Source of the DNA: Planctomycetota bacterium
GTDB lineage: Bacteria > Planctomycetota > Phycisphaerae > UBA1845
NCBI GenBank assembly: GCA_024280855.1
Contig: JAJRPG010000093.1
Coordinates: 1 to 64,000, forward strand
Direction of reading: 5' to 3'
Length of the DNA stretch: 64,000 nt
Below, in pieces: positions 1 to 9,470 of this stretch; positions within the stretch are counted from its first letter, which is position 1, and each line of letters begins with the position of its first letter. The notes beneath the pieces were generated by a model. The model worked only from the letters and a program-made list of their open reading frames with translations, did not search any database and had not been told where the DNA came from. A program made the translations under genes and the position numbers.

Positions 1-142
1 ACTGGTTACGCGAGTTTCTAGTTCATCGAATCCAATTGCCCAATTTTTGGCCTCAGAAATTGAAATGGGCTACGCCAGCTTACACGTCCGCCCATATCTG
101 AACGATGGCTGAAAATGAGGATTCTTCAACAGGCTGTTAGGG
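1..142. mobile_element. Right end of a probable insertion sequence, partial at window edge
   Basis: Cas9 homology on the minus strand stops abruptly near position 142. The sequence beyond it starts with CAGCCTGTTGAAGAATCC, read on the minus strand. Ends of the type 'GGCTGTTGAA' are common in IS1182-like and related insertion sequences, so I infer that an IS has landed in cas9 and that only its last ~140 bases lie in this window. The other end and any target duplication are outside. An alternative is a simple deletion junction. Confidence 0.4.
2..112 (+). CDS. C-terminal 36 residues of an unidentified protein, possibly the IS transposase
   Basis: An open frame enters from the left edge and stops with TGA at 110-112. 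It reads in part FLASEIEMGYASLHVRPYLN. It ends about 30 bases before the presumed IS end, which is where a transposase gene would be expected to stop. No family can be assigned from so short a tail, and the frame could be open by chance. Confidence 0.25.
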   Translation: MVTRVSSSSNPIAQFLASEIEMGYASLHVRPYLNDG

Positions 143-963
143 CAGCGTTTCAATTTCGGCTCCAGTTCACACCGACCAACGACACTTTTAGGCCAATATA
201 TTTTCCGCTGACCGAAAATCAATCCCTGACAAACCCACTTGCTATTCGCTTGGGGATCATATAGTACACGCTTAAGATCGTCGGTAAGTAGCTTTGGATG
301 ATGCAGTTGTTGAGTATTCCATAGCTCCTTGAACTCATCCACATACATACTGCGACGAGTATGCAATCGGCGAATTGTGTCACGAAGTTGTCCTTGTTTT
401 AGTTGCTTTTCTGTTGGCTCTGCCTTACGCAAGCTGTGATCAAATGCACTACCAAGTTGATGCAGATATTCGCCAAGCGTTTCACAGTTGGCCTGTTTGA
501 TACGATCGCCCAAGGTGCTTATTTCAGCCAACATACCACTGGCTTCTTTGGCCTTGGCTTTGTCGGTTTTACGATTAGACAAAAAGCCCCGTCGCTGGTT
601 GAGATGTACGAGAATCCGACCGATTTCGAATGGAGTCAGTTTTTCATGCCGTGCCCGCCCACGAATTGGATAGGGATTAATCGCAAGCACCTCGTCTAGC
701 TTGTCGGGAGACTTTGGCAAAAGACCATGCCTAATTAGCAATGACATCAATATACGCTTACGGCGTGCCCGACGGGCAACCTGACGTCGCATGCCACGAG
801 AGTCGCGTCGATTAGCTGTTTTAGATTTTTCACCTCCCTGCTTATCTCGATCGACACCTTCAGGGAAAATGCGCGCTCCGGTGGCGATAATTCGGGTATT
901 ATCTATCAGTGCCCAGCCGATCGAAGTGGATCCCAGGTCAAGTCCTAATGTAATTTCAGCCAT
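70..963 (-). pseudogene. cas9: Type II-C Cas9, N-terminal fragment only
   Basis: RNA-guided endonuclease of a type II CRISPR-Cas system. The ATG at 963 opens with MAEITLGLDLGSTSIGWALI, the RuvC-I motif carrying the catalytic Asp in GLDLGSTSIGWA. It is followed by the arginine-rich bridge helix (RRDSRGMRRQVARRARRKR) and the start of the REC lobe, with the family motif YVDEF and then GRCELEPKLKRCP. Recognisable homology ends there, about 273 residues in. The remaining ~24 codons to the TAG at 70-72 look foreign. Full type II-C Cas9 proteins have about 1,000-1,100 residues, so HNH and the rest of RuvC are missing and this copy cannot cut DNA as written. The reading frame is open upstream to 1092, but that extension is unlike Cas9 and overlaps the putative tracrRNA. 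No cas1, cas2 or CRISPR array lies in the window. Confidence 0.85.
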
Positions 964-1018
964 TTGAGAATTCCTCGAAATATGTCTTAATGAGCGATTG
1001 ACAGGATACCAGATCCTT

Positions 1019-1140
1019 GGCATATTGCGAGTAGTGTAATCGACTCCGGCTTGATAGTCTTTTCGTAACAAGAAGAAAGATTCGCAGGCCACGCTCCACG
1101 GAGCGACCAGCCGTCATGCAATGCAGGGCGGCCTTTTTTA
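1019..1140 (+). ncRNA. Candidate tracrRNA, divergent from cas9
   Basis: Between the cas9 start and the next gene lies a plus-strand stretch with the architecture of a type II-C tracrRNA. It has a weak stem at ~1057-1082 (AGTCTTT with AAAGATT), a perfect GCTCC-AC-GGAGC hairpin at 1093-1104, and a terminator hairpin at 1110-1132 (GCCGTC with GGCGGC) followed by six T. The anti-repeat would lie in ~1000-1056, but it cannot be confirmed without a repeat from the array. Start and limits are guesses; the terminator is the firm part. Confidence 0.45.
1110..1140 (+). terminator. Rho-independent terminator of the candidate tracrRNA
   Basis: A six-base-pair stem with one G-U pair (GCCGTC/GGCGGC) can be extended by pairing within ATGCAATGCA, and is followed directly by TTTTTT at 1134-1139. 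No protein gene precedes it on this strand, which supports a small RNA ending here. Confidence 0.6.
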
Positions 1141-1205
1141 TAGCTTCTCTGTAATCTAAAATAACGGACAAGCGTCAGCCATTTCATTTTTGCTAGCCTT
1201 CACCG

Positions 1206-1270
1206 CTGTCCCAATACTGTCCCAATTTGGGAGGCACGAACCGTAACGGATCAGCACGAACCGGAACGAA
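1206..1270. repeat. Short degenerate tandem repeats in the cas9-hppA gap
   Basis: CTGTCCCAAT occurs at 1206-1215 and again at 1217-1226. GCACGAACCGTAACGGA at 1234-1250 recurs with two changes at 1254-1270. The rest of 1141-1525 shows no gene that I can support; it also holds a 7-bp inverted repeat, ACGTTAC/GTAACGT, at about 1305-1332. Confidence 0.5.
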
Positions 1271-1525
1271 TACAAAACCGTAAGTCTTGTTAGGGAAAGC
1301 AATTACGTTACCGATCGACTATAGCGTAACGTGGGCGGCGAAGAGTGAATAGAATCCCCCCCTCTCCGATTATAACGCATATTTCGTTCATCGCCCGCAT
1401 CCACTATCAATGGCGACGAGCCATGATACGCAACGTCAAGTTTTCGCATCTAGCCAAGTACAAACTGCGCCGCGAACGAATAAACATCCCACATAATGAA
1501 GTAATAAATCTTTACGCTATACCAA

Positions 1526-1560
1526 CAAAAAAAGAGGGCCGAACTTGATGTTCGACCCTC
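1526..1560 (-). terminator. Rho-independent terminator of the pyrophosphatase gene
   Basis: On the minus strand GAGGGTCGAAC pairs with GTTCGGCCCTC across a five-base loop (1534-1560), and a run of seven or more T follows. It lies 44 bases past the hppA stop codon. Confidence 0.85.
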
Positions 1561-1603
1561 TCAATCAAAATTATAAATTACATCCGAACAACGTCGGCTG
1601 CGA

Positions 1604-4306
1604 TTATCCAATACCCAGCATATCAGAGATAGCCGGTGCGAATTTAACCACCAAGCCAGCAAACACCACGCTGACCATACTCATCAGCTTAATCAGGATA
1701 TTCAGGCTAGGGCCAGACGTATCCTTAAACGGATCGCCAACCGTATCACCAACAATCGTAGCCTTATGGGCCTCGCTGCCCTTACCGCCGAAGTTGCCCT
1801 TCTCGACATACTTCTTCGCGTTATCCCAAGCACCACCAGCATTCGCCATAAAAATAGCCATCGCAAAACCACTGGTCAAACCACCAGCGAGCAGACCCAT
1901 CACACCAGCGACACCAAAGACCAGACCCACAACTACCGGAACAGCTATCGCAAGAAGCGATGGGAAAATCATTTCCTTCTGAGCGCCCAGCGTAGAAATA
2001 TCTACGCAGCGTGCGTAATCAGGAATCTTTTGGCCTTTATGCTCCACTTGCACTCTTGGCCAATTTTCAGAGTTCTTCGCATCCGCTTCTGACATACCCT
2101 TTTCTGCTACAAGATAAGCCGCAACTTTTTGGAATTGATCGCGACATTCAAGCATCATCGCATACGCCGCACGACCCACAGCCTGCATGGTTAACGCACA
2201 GAACAAGAAGGCCAACAATACACCGGCGAACATACCACAAAGCACCTTCGGATTCATCAGCGTCACGTTGTAGTAGTCCATAAACTGCTGCAACGAAGCC
2301 TTACGAGACGAGACAACATTAACCTCAAAGTCCTTGCCGTCAGCATCTTTCATCGTCGTCGTTTGAACATTATCCGTATCACGATTCGCAACGGTCAAAC
2401 CTGTGAGCTTCACATTAGCCTTACCATCATCCTCAAGCTTTTTGTCAAGCATCGGCCGCGACCGACGACTCAGCAGCATGAAACCATCGAAGCTTTCCTC
2501 GCCAGTCCCAGCCTGGAACTTAGAAGCAAACTTTCCATGCCCCATATAATAAATATCGCCCAAAGCGGCATCATCCTGCGAGGCTGCATCTTCATCAATC
2601 ACCTTCACATAAGCCACCGCTTCACGGACCTGACCAATACGTACTTCCTCAACATAAGCAGCCATCAGCGCCAGTGCTGTCAACGCAGCTGAACCAATCG
2701 CAAAGCCCTTACCAGTCGCAGCCGTCGTATTACCAAGCGAATCCAAAGCGTCTGTACGATCACGCACATATTCTTCCTGATCCGTCATCACAGCATTACC
2801 GCCCGCGTTATCAGCGATAGGACCATAAGCATCGGTCGCCAGCGTAAAGCCTAACGTCGCCAACATACCCACAGCTGCAAGGCCTACGCCATACAACCCT
2901 AGGATGAATTCGTGTCCACCACCGGCGAACGAAAACGAGCACATGATCGCAACAATAATGATAAAGAGTGAAGCCCAGGTACTTTTCAAACCTTCTGCAA
3001 TACCAGCAATAATCACGGTAGCAGGACCAGTTTCACCTTGAGCCGCAATTCGCTTAGTCGGTTCAAAATCGTAACTGGTATAACGCTCTGTAAATTGACC
3101 AATCGCCCAACCAGACAACAGACCAACCGCCACAGCAGACGCGATACCAAACCACGATACGCCATTCATGCCGTCCAACAAAATATAACAGATGCCATAC
3201 GTCGCAAAAACAATAACAGCACTAGAAGCGATTAGCCCCTTGTTCAACGCGCCCATAAGCTGAGCCATGGTTGCGCCGTCTTCTGTCTTTACCAAATTGA
3301 TCCCGGTCCAGATGCTGGCAAGAATACCAACACCCGCAATAACCATAGGAACAGATAGAAGACGAATCGCATCATCAGCGACATTAGAGTTGCCCAACGC
3401 ATGCGCACCCGCAACACCAAGAGCCGCTGTCGCTAGAATTGAACCAGCGTAAGATTCATAAAGGTCAGCACCCATACCCGCAACGTCACCAACATTATCG
3501 CCAACATTGTCCGCGATAGAAGCTGGGTTACGTGGATCATCCTCAGGGATACCGGCCTCAATTTTACCCACAAGGTCAGCACCAACATCAGCAGCCTTCG
3601 TGTAAATACCACCACCCACGCGAGCAAACAACGCCTGCGTACTAGCACCCATACCAAAAGTTAGCATGACAACCGTAATTTCATGCAGCGACATATCGGT
3701 AAGCCATTTCAGACCAGCGAACCAAAACGTAATGTCGATGACAGCAAAGCCAACGACGACCATGCCCATAACCGCACCAGCGCGGAACGCAACACGAAGT
3801 CCTTCGTTAAGACTCTTACGCGCACCAGCCGTAGTACGATGTGCCGCCATAGTGGCAGTACGCATACCAATGTAACCGCACAACCCACTAAAAAATCCAC
3901 CAGTCAAAAACGCAAACGGAACAAGCCCGTGCTGAACATGAAGACCAAACGCCATCCACATCAGCAGCGCCATAAGCAACATGAAAACAACGAAGACCAC
4001 CTTGTACTGACGAAAGAGATACGCCATCGCACCCTCGCGCACATAACTGGCGATCAAAATCATCTTGTCATCACCCTCGTCGGAATCCAAAACCTCACCG
4101 TAATATTTGCGAGCCATGAACAATGCGACAAAGCCACAAACAGGAGAGATGTACCAAAGCCAGGGAATATCAACGCTACCCGAACCGGCTACATGCGTAG
4201 CTGCTTCGCCGCCATCCTGGGCAAAAGCCGTGGCCCCAAACAGGGCGAGAAATCCGACAGTACATGCAACCCGCAACAACGTGCGGTAGAAGCTAAACTT
4301 GAACAC
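1604..4306 (-). CDS. hppA: Membrane-bound ion-pumping pyrophosphatase (K+-dependent type)
   Basis: An integral membrane enzyme that hydrolyses pyrophosphate and pumps Na+ and/or H+ outward. I chose the GTG at 4306 because AAAGGAG lies eight bases upstream and the protein then starts with a signal-like segment ([20 protein letters not shown]). The length is 900 residues. Catalytic motifs are clear: [34 protein letters not shown] and [16 protein letters not shown]. The motif [10 protein letters not shown] has Ala where K+-independent enzymes have Lys, so K+ dependence is predicted. The Glu in ADLYESYAG is in the place seen in Na+-pumping enzymes, but ion choice cannot be fixed from this alone. 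The usual family length is 650-770. The excess comes from a polar insert of about 120 residues (roughly 560-684) between two membrane helices. It is a single gene with its own terminator. Confidence 0.93.
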   Translation of the reverse strand: MFKFSFYRTLLRVACTVGFLALFGATAFAQDGGEAATHVAGSGSVDIPWLWYISPVCGFVALFMARKYYGEVLDSDEGDDKMILIASYVREGAMAYLFRQYKVVFVVFMLLMALLMWMAFGLHVQHGLVPFAFLTGGFFSGLCGYIGMRTATMAAHRTTAGARKSLNEGLRVAFRAGAVMGMVVVGFAVIDITFWFAGLKWLTDMSLHEITVVMLTFGMGASTQALFARVGGGIYTKAADVGADLVGKIEAGIPEDDPRNPASIADNVGDNVGDVAGMGADLYESYAGSILATAALGVAGAHALGNSNVADDAIRLLSVPMVIAGVGILASIWTGINLVKTEDGATMAQLMGALNKGLIASSAVIVFATYGICYILLDGMNGVSWFGIASAVAVGLLSGWAIGQFTERYTSYDFEPTKRIAAQGETGPATVIIAGIAEGLKSTWASLFIIIVAIMCSFSFAGGGHEFILGLYGVGLAAVGMLATLGFTLATDAYGPIADNAGGNAVMTDQEEYVRDRTDALDSLGNTTAATGKGFAIGSAALTALALMAAYVEEVRIGQVREAVAYVKVIDEDAASQDDAALGDIYYMGHGKFASKFQAGTGEESFDGFMLLSRRSRPMLDKKLEDDGKANVKLTGLTVANRDTDNVQTTTMKDADGKDFEVNVVSSRKASLQQFMDYYNVTLMNPKVLCGMFAGVLLAFLFCALTMQAVGRAAYAMMLECRDQFQKVAAYLVAEKGMSEADAKNSENWPRVQVEHKGQKIPDYARCVDISTLGAQKEMIFPSLLAIAVPVVVGLVFGVAGVMGLLAGGLTSGFAMAIFMANAGGAWDNAKKYVEKGNFGGKGSEAHKATIVGDTVGDPFKDTSGPSLNILIKLMSMVSVVFAGLVVKFAPAISDMLGIG

Positions 4307-4834
4307 AATATCTCCTTTACGAGTCATCTTTAGAAATAGGTGAAAGTCTGGACGCCTGCTGCGCCACCCTACCAACCACAACCAGCGGCTCATATGTGAC
4401 CTAAACACCTAACAGTCAATGAGTTACGAACATACCACCAAGATGCCATCCGCGCGGTGACACCCTCTGGACGCGGCAATATAGCAAATCATTCCCATAA
4501 AGCCAATTCCATAACCACGATTTGCTCGAAAAAATGATTTCACCATTATACCCAAACCCTCTCAGTTAAAAACGCCATTCGCCTCAAAAGCGACAAATAT
4601 CGGCCCAAGTGGATTTTCAGGTTAAAAAGCGGCTATCACACCCCAAATCAGCCGATGGGCTATGAGTCACGGCTGTTCACAAAACTGCCGAATCTGAGAC
4701 AATGCCTCGAAATTGTTAGCCCACCAAAGGCCGACCTGGACACAAATACGTGTCCAATAAGCCGGGCGAAAAAAGAGCGGCGCTAGGTTGCGTCGCCGAT
4801 GGAGTCAAACAAGCTCAAAGCGAGGCCTACGCCG
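4307..4834. other. Intergenic region between divergent hppA and apt
   Basis: The two flanking genes diverge, so both promoters should be here. I see no convincing -35/-10 pair, no RNA gene and no further coding sequence. Possible longer N-termini of hppA (ATG at 4327 or 4408) and apt (ATG at 4799) would take up part of it. Confidence 0.5.
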
Positions 4835-5398
4835 ATGATAACCACTGTGAAAGAAACATCAGAACAAATCCATCTCGTCAAACTACGCACTCTCATACGC
4901 GACGTGCCAGACTTCCCCAAACCGGGCATCGTCTACAAAGACATTACCCCCCTGCTACGACACCCGTCCGGACTGTCACTAGCCGTCGAATATCTAACAC
5001 AACCATTTAGAGACTCAAAAGTTGATGTCGTCATCGGCGCAGAATCTCGCGGATTCATTTTCGGAACCGCCGTCGCAAGAAACCTTTCCGCAGGATTCGT
5101 CCCCGTGCGCAAACCCGGCAAACTTCCTCACGAAACACGCGCGCAAGAATACGAACTCGAATACGGCAAAGACGAATTGGAAATCCACGTGGACGCCATC
5201 AACCCCGGAGACCGCGTACTCCTTATCGACGACCTCCTAGCCACCGGCGGGACCATGAGCGCTTGTAGCCAACTCGTCGAATCGCTCGGCGGAGACATCG
5301 TCGGGTGCGCGTTCCTAATCGAACTATCGTTCCTTAACGGTCGGGCTAAACTTGGCGACTATCCGATACATTCGATCCTTACCTACGATCAAGAATAA
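4835..5398 (+). CDS. apt: Adenine phosphoribosyltransferase
   Basis: A cytoplasmic purine-salvage enzyme: adenine + PRPP gives AMP + pyrophosphate. The product of 187 residues has the family's N-terminal DFPKPGIVYKDITPLL motif, the base-binding region (GAESRGFIFG) and the PRPP-binding loop VLLIDDLLATGGT. I chose ATG 4835 over 4799 because the protein then matches the usual length (170-180) and a GAGG lies ten bases upstream; 4799 would add 12 residues. Its product pyrophosphate is the substrate of the divergent hppA product, which may or may not be meaningful. Confidence 0.93.
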   Translation: MITTVKETSEQIHLVKLRTLIRDVPDFPKPGIVYKDITPLLRHPSGLSLAVEYLTQPFRDSKVDVVIGAESRGFIFGTAVARNLSAGFVPVRKPGKLPHETRAQEYELEYGKDELEIHVDAINPGDRVLLIDDLLATGGTMSACSQLVESLGGDIVGCAFLIELSFLNGRAKLGDYPIHSILTYDQE

Positions 5399-5428
5399 AA
5401 GCGTAATGTATAAAAAGGATACGACGCT

Positions 5429-7210
5429 GTGACCCCTGACGCCTGGTTGACACTAGCAACCATCGCCATCGTTCTCGCGCTACTGGTGCGCACCCGCATC
5501 GCGCCAGACGTCGTACTCCTCGCAGGCCTAACCATCTTACTACTCGGCGGCGTACTCACACCCGTACAAGCACTATCCGGACTATCCAACGAAGGCATGG
5601 TGACCGTTGGCGTATTGTACGTCGTCGTCGCGGGCCTGCGCCAAACAGGCGGCGTAGGATGGATTGTAAACTCGCTGCTGCGCCAACCCTCATCCATCCG
5701 CGGCGCACAAGCGCAAATCATGGCCCCCGTCGCCCTGCTCAGCGCGTTCATGAACAATACACCCGTCGTCGCCATGCTAGTCCCCGCTGTCAGTGACTGG
5801 GCACGACGATTCCGCTTATCCGTTTCCAAGCTACTAATACCCATGAGTTACGCGTCAATCCTCGGCGGAACCTGTACCCTCATCGGAACCAGTACCAACC
5901 TCGTCGTCAACGGCTTACTCGTCTCCCAAACGGACCATCCAGGCCTGGGCATGTTCGACATGGCCCTTATCGGCGTACCCTGCGCGATCATTGGCCTTAC
6001 TTATCTTCTAGTTTGTAGCCATTGGTTGCTGCCCGACCGCAAGCCCGTACTGAGCCAATTAGACAACCCGCGTGAGTACACCGTCGAAATGATGATAGAC
6101 GCCGCCAGCCCTTTAGTCGGCAAAACCATTCAGCGCGCAGGCCTGCGTCATCTGACTGGCATGTACCTGGCAGAGATCGAACGCGGCGGGCAAATCCTCC
6201 CAGCTGTCTCGCCGAAAACGCTTCTCGAAGCCAACGACCGACTCGTGTTCGTAGGTATCGTAGATTCCGTCGTCGAGTTGCAACGCATCCGAGGACTAAA
6301 ACCAGCTACGGACCAAGTGTTCAAGCTGGACGCCCCGCCCAGCACGCGATGCCTAATAGAAGCCGTCGTCTCGGACAGTTGCCCAGGCGTGGGTGCGACC
6401 ATCCGCGATTCAAAGTTTCGCACAGTTTACAACGCCGTAGTCATAGCCGTAGCCAGAAACGGTGAGCGCATCAAAAAGAAAGTCGGCGACATTATCCTTC
6501 GCGCGGGTGACACATTACTACTAGACACTTCGCCCGCCTTTCAGGAACAACAGCACAACTCGCGTGATTTCTTTTTAGTAAGCGAAGTAGCAGACTCCCA
6601 GCCGCAACGACACGAACGAGCGTTAATAGCCATGGGCATCGTCGTCATGATGGTCGTATTAGCCAGCACCCAATGGCTAAGCATGTTAGAAGCCGCCATG
6701 TTAGCCGCCGGCCTTATGATAATCACTAGATGCTGCAACACATCGACAGCTAGACGTAGCGTAGACTTTCAAGTTCTCATCGTCATCGCCGCAGCATTCG
6801 GCATGGGTCAAGCCCTACAAACCAGCGGCGCAGCCGGAGTCATTGCCAGCACGCTGGTAGGCTTAGCCGGTGACAATCCACTCGTCAGCTTAGCCCTGGT
6901 CTATCTCATCACGATGCTGTTCACCGAGCTAATCACCAACAACGCTGCAGCTGTATTGATGTTCCCCATCGCGTTAGCAACCGCCCAGTCGTTGGACGTG
7001 AGCTACATGCCGTTCGTTATATCCATCATGATGGCTGCGAGTGCCAGCTTCTCGACACCCATAGGCTACCAAACAAACCTCATGGTCTACGGCCCAGGCG
7101 GATACCGATTCACAGACTACCTGCGCATAGGCCTACCGCTAAACGCCCTAATGTGGGCTACGACTATTTTGCTAGTGCCCAAGTTCTGGCCATTTGAAAT
7201 AGCGGGATAA
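5429..7210 (+). CDS. SLC13/DASS-type permease with two TrkA-C domains
   Basis: An inner-membrane anion or dicarboxylate transporter of the SLC13/CitT-like group. The GTG at 5429 is preceded by AAAAGGAT. The 593 residues comprise N-terminal membrane helices (to ~200), two consecutive RCK/TrkA-C domains (about 208-290 and 298-385; motifs [20 protein letters not shown] and [14 protein letters not shown]), then further helices. Both family signatures are visible: [11 protein letters not shown] with [18 protein letters not shown] in the first half and [14 protein letters not shown] with [13 protein letters not shown] in the second. TrkA-C domains usually bind small ligands and regulate transport. 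The substrate (sulfate, phosphate or dicarboxylate) cannot be told from sequence. It starts 30 bases after apt, so the two may be cotranscribed. Confidence 0.88.
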   Translation: MTPDAWLTLATIAIVLALLVRTRIAPDVVLLAGLTILLLGGVLTPVQALSGLSNEGMVTVGVLYVVVAGLRQTGGVGWIVNSLLRQPSSIRGAQAQIMAPVALLSAFMNNTPVVAMLVPAVSDWARRFRLSVSKLLIPMSYASILGGTCTLIGTSTNLVVNGLLVSQTDHPGLGMFDMALIGVPCAIIGLTYLLVCSHWLLPDRKPVLSQLDNPREYTVEMMIDAASPLVGKTIQRAGLRHLTGMYLAEIERGGQILPAVSPKTLLEANDRLVFVGIVDSVVELQRIRGLKPATDQVFKLDAPPSTRCLIEAVVSDSCPGVGATIRDSKFRTVYNAVVIAVARNGERIKKKVGDIILRAGDTLLLDTSPAFQEQQHNSRDFFLVSEVADSQPQRHERALIAMGIVVMMVVLASTQWLSMLEAAMLAAGLMIITRCCNTSTARRSVDFQVLIVIAAAFGMGQALQTSGAAGVIASTLVGLAGDNPLVSLALVYLITMLFTELITNNAAAVLMFPIALATAQSLDVSYMPFVISIMMAASASFSTPIGYQTNLMVYGPGGYRFTDYLRIGLPLNALMWATTILLVPKFWPFEIAG

Positions 7211-7692
7211 CTTCGACTGGAAAGCTTGACGTAAATATTGTAGGGCACGGTCGTTCTTTCGCCCCAAGGCGGAAGGTTGACCTGCCTTTACCATTGGTCC
7301 GCAAATTTTGACGCCTACCCTATCCTTAATAATCCTATCGCTCAGACCCGCAGTGTCGTGCAACGCCCATTAATCAAAAACAAAATAAACCGCGTTTAGT
7401 AGCACAAAAACACCTTTTCCAAACAACCGGATCTCTCTCCCTCACCCCCTGCATAGATCACCGGCGTTGTTCTTTATATGAGTGGACCGCCACAGAGTCG
7501 TGGCGTGATTGTAGACCGCTCGCTCTTTGACAACTGAATATCGTCCGCCGGGTTCGCTTATTGGCATGTGCCATGACGACGTCGCCCAGTCCGCGCCAAG
7601 ACCACAACTCAGCGCGACTAACTAGGCGTTTTCCAGGCGGGCAGATTATAAACGCCAGAAATATATTTCTGCTGCGCGGCGTATAGCTCTAA
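7211..7692. other. Intergenic region between convergent genes, nothing recognised
   Basis: About 480 bases lie between the permease and the triple-YHS gene, which end towards each other. There is a weak hairpin near 7257-7275 (CGCC/GGCG). No open frame here resembles a gene and I recognise no structured RNA. Confidence 0.5.
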
Positions 7693-7730
7693 TAAAAAAA
7701 CGTCGAGGATGAAAATTATCGCCCTCGGCG
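7693..7730 (-). terminator. Rho-independent terminator after the triple-YHS gene
   Basis: On the minus strand GCCGAGG pairs with CCTCGAC (one mismatch) around an A/T-rich loop, followed by TTTTTTT at 7694-7700. It lies about 57 bases beyond the stop codon at 7788. Confidence 0.7.
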
Positions 7731-7787
7731 GCTTAGATATCCGGATTACGCACTAATGCAAGCACAATATAGTACCGCAGGCGTTCG

Positions 7788-8480
7788 CTAGTGGCCATGA
7801 CCGGAGTGATCGTCTTTGCTTGGCACCAAGTCTCTTGGTTCGAATGTATATCCTTGAGAAACAAGTTTCGGTGCATATTTCCCAGAATTCTTGACGAACT
7901 TTTTATCACACCCCTTACAGCAGAAGTAGATGTTTTCACCCTTAGCCGTCGTAGTAAATACGCTTGGATTAATCTCTTCATCCATGACTGGACACATTGT
8001 CTGATAGGTATAGCTATTGGCCAGTGCAGCCGAATAGTCGCTAGGATTATTTTTATATTTTTTCAAGCAATCCTTGCAACAGAAATGCACCTTTTGACCA
8101 TCACTCTCGACAAAAATGTCGTCACTCACCGGATTGCCCGATACTGGACAAATGACTTGAATTTTCGCACGCTTGGCGAGTGCCTTACGCTGGTCAGCGA
8201 CTACGCTTGCAAATTTGGCAGGATTTTTCTGATACCGGCTAATACAACCGTCACAACAGAAAAATACTGGGCCATCATCAGTTTTAAGTTTCGAAGCGAG
8301 ATTAATTGGTTCATTAGCAATTGGACATTTTGGTAAGGCGGCTGGTGCTGCGGCTTTGTGTCCTTTGCCGTGACCACCTGGGCCATGACCGTGACCTTCG
8401 TGCTGAGCCATGAGCGGCGTGAGGCCTAGCCCACATGCGATAACCAAACCTATGATGAGGTGTTTTGCGAAACTTTTCAT
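7788..8480 (-). CDS. Secreted triple YHS/TRASH-domain metal-binding protein
   Basis: A 230-residue exported protein, probably binding copper or another soft metal in the periplasm. Residues 1-25 form a signal peptide ending in PLMAQ. A His-rich stretch (HEGHGHGPGGHGKGH) follows. Three repeated domains each have a CP(I/V) motif and a downstream FCCxxC: CPIANEP with FFCCDGC, CPVSGNP with HFCCKDC, and CPVMDEE with YFCCKGC. The tail ends in HSGHGH. The start is secure: AGGAGA lies nine bases before the ATG. YHS and TRASH domains are known from metal-handling proteins. The neighbouring sigma/anti-sigma pair and P1B ATPase support a role in copper or heavy-metal defence. The exact metal is inference. 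Confidence 0.85.
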   Translation of the reverse strand: MKSFAKHLIIGLVIACGLGLTPLMAQHEGHGHGPGGHGKGHKAAAPAALPKCPIANEPINLASKLKTDDGPVFFCCDGCISRYQKNPAKFASVVADQRKALAKRAKIQVICPVSGNPVSDDIFVESDGQKVHFCCKDCLKKYKNNPSDYSAALANSYTYQTMCPVMDEEINPSVFTTTAKGENIYFCCKGCDKKFVKNSGKYAPKLVSQGYTFEPRDLVPSKDDHSGHGH

Positions 8481-8834
8481 TGTAACGAATCTCCTAAGTA
8501 GATGTCTTATACGACTATAGCCCTAACACCCCTCTGGTTTAGGTTGCCGATGGCAGCCTTTATAACTGGTTAGGTGCAGCAAGGCCAAGGTTTCTTCCCC
8601 GCTAATCGGAATATGTCTCATATTAAGGCTAGCCAATGTAACTGCTGTGTACTAAAAGAGGAGGTATGAGAGCTGAACAGATGTTGTCATATCAACTAAT
8701 AAGTACGTTTCCAGGGTTAACGGACGATAACATGACAAACTCTAGGTTACTAAATTCTGTATCTAAATTTGGAGGTGGCTGGCCGTCGGACTACTATCAT
8801 GAGGTATCAGGATAACCGATGTGTTAGAGAATTC
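8481..8834. other. Divergent promoter region, YHS gene versus sigma operon
   Basis: Both flanking transcripts start from this stretch. It contains a hairpin at about 8541-8558 (GGTTGCC/GGCAGCC) followed by TTTATAA on the plus strand, whose purpose is unclear. A strong GGAGGT at 8771-8776 has no well-placed start codon downstream. An autoregulated ECF promoter is likely here but no element is certain. Confidence 0.4.
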
Positions 8835-9385
8835 ATGGTCACAAATGAGAATCCCCAGGCTGTGAACAATCATAAGCTAGTTCATCGATGCAAAACGGGC
8901 GACCGAGAGGCCCAGCGAGAGCTTTACGAACAAACTTCGCTTCGCGTTTACCGCTTGCTGCTACGGATGACCGGCAACCCGGATGATGCGTCAGACCTTA
9001 CGCAGGAAACATTCGTCAAAGGGCTACAACGATTAGACCAATTCGACGGGCGATCCGCGATAGCGTCTTGGTTCTATCGAATTGCGATCAACGAAGCGCT
9101 CCAATTCCGCCGTCGAGGCGGAACCTTAACACTAAAATTGAAAAACTGGCACAAGAGAGACTCCAGGAAGCCGCCCTGCCTACGACCGATTTGCAATTGG
9201 ATTTAGAAGACGCCCTCTCGGAACTTTCTTCGGACGACCAGACCTTGTTGCTGTTGAAATATCAAGAGGGGCTTGATTATCGAGGCATAACTGAGGTTCT
9301 CGCATGTGCTGAAGGGACGGTGGCGTCCCGGCTAAACCGTGCGCGAGAGCGATTGCGGGAAATGTTGCAAAAAAGTTACGGGTAA
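8835..9385 (+). pseudogene. ECF-type RNA polymerase sigma factor, split by a -1 frameshift
   Basis: An alternative sigma factor of the extracytoplasmic-function group. Region 2 is read in one frame (from HRCKTGDREAQRELYEQ through DDASDLTQETFVKGL to WFYRIAINEALQFRRR). Region 4 is read in the frame one base back (LDLEDALSELSSDDQTLLL, then EGTVASRLNRARERLREML), ending at 9385. Unshifted, the first frame runs into a stop at 9204-9206. The change must fall in about 9110-9165, around CGTCGAGGCGGAACC. A perfect slippery heptamer is not present (G AAA AAC is the closest), so a deletion, an assembly error or unusual recoding are all open. Start choice is uncertain: ATG 8835 gives a normal short N-terminus, with ATG 8799 and TTG 8769 as alternatives. 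The anti-sigma gene follows 85 bases on. Confidence 0.75.
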
Positions 9386-9470
9386 ATGGGAAGGGCCTCG
9401 GTGCGTTGTGCATCTAAATAGCGTTCATGATACCAGCGATGGATTCTCGTTTTGAGATGACGGAAGTAAA

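Noticed and set aside
964-1092. Extension of the cas9 frame upstream of the ATG at 963
   Set aside because: The 43 added residues show no Cas9 similarity, RuvC-I would no longer be near the N-terminus, and the stretch coincides with the tracrRNA-like hairpins.
1141-1525. CRISPR array beside the cas9 fragment
   Set aside because: Only two pairs of short degenerate repeats occur, without regular 30-40 base spacers. No array was found elsewhere in the window either.
9120-9145. Programmed -1 frameshift at a classical slippery heptamer in the sigma gene
   Set aside because: The nearest candidate is G AAA AAC, not X XXY YYZ, and I saw no strong stem downstream. Mutation or assembly error remains simpler.
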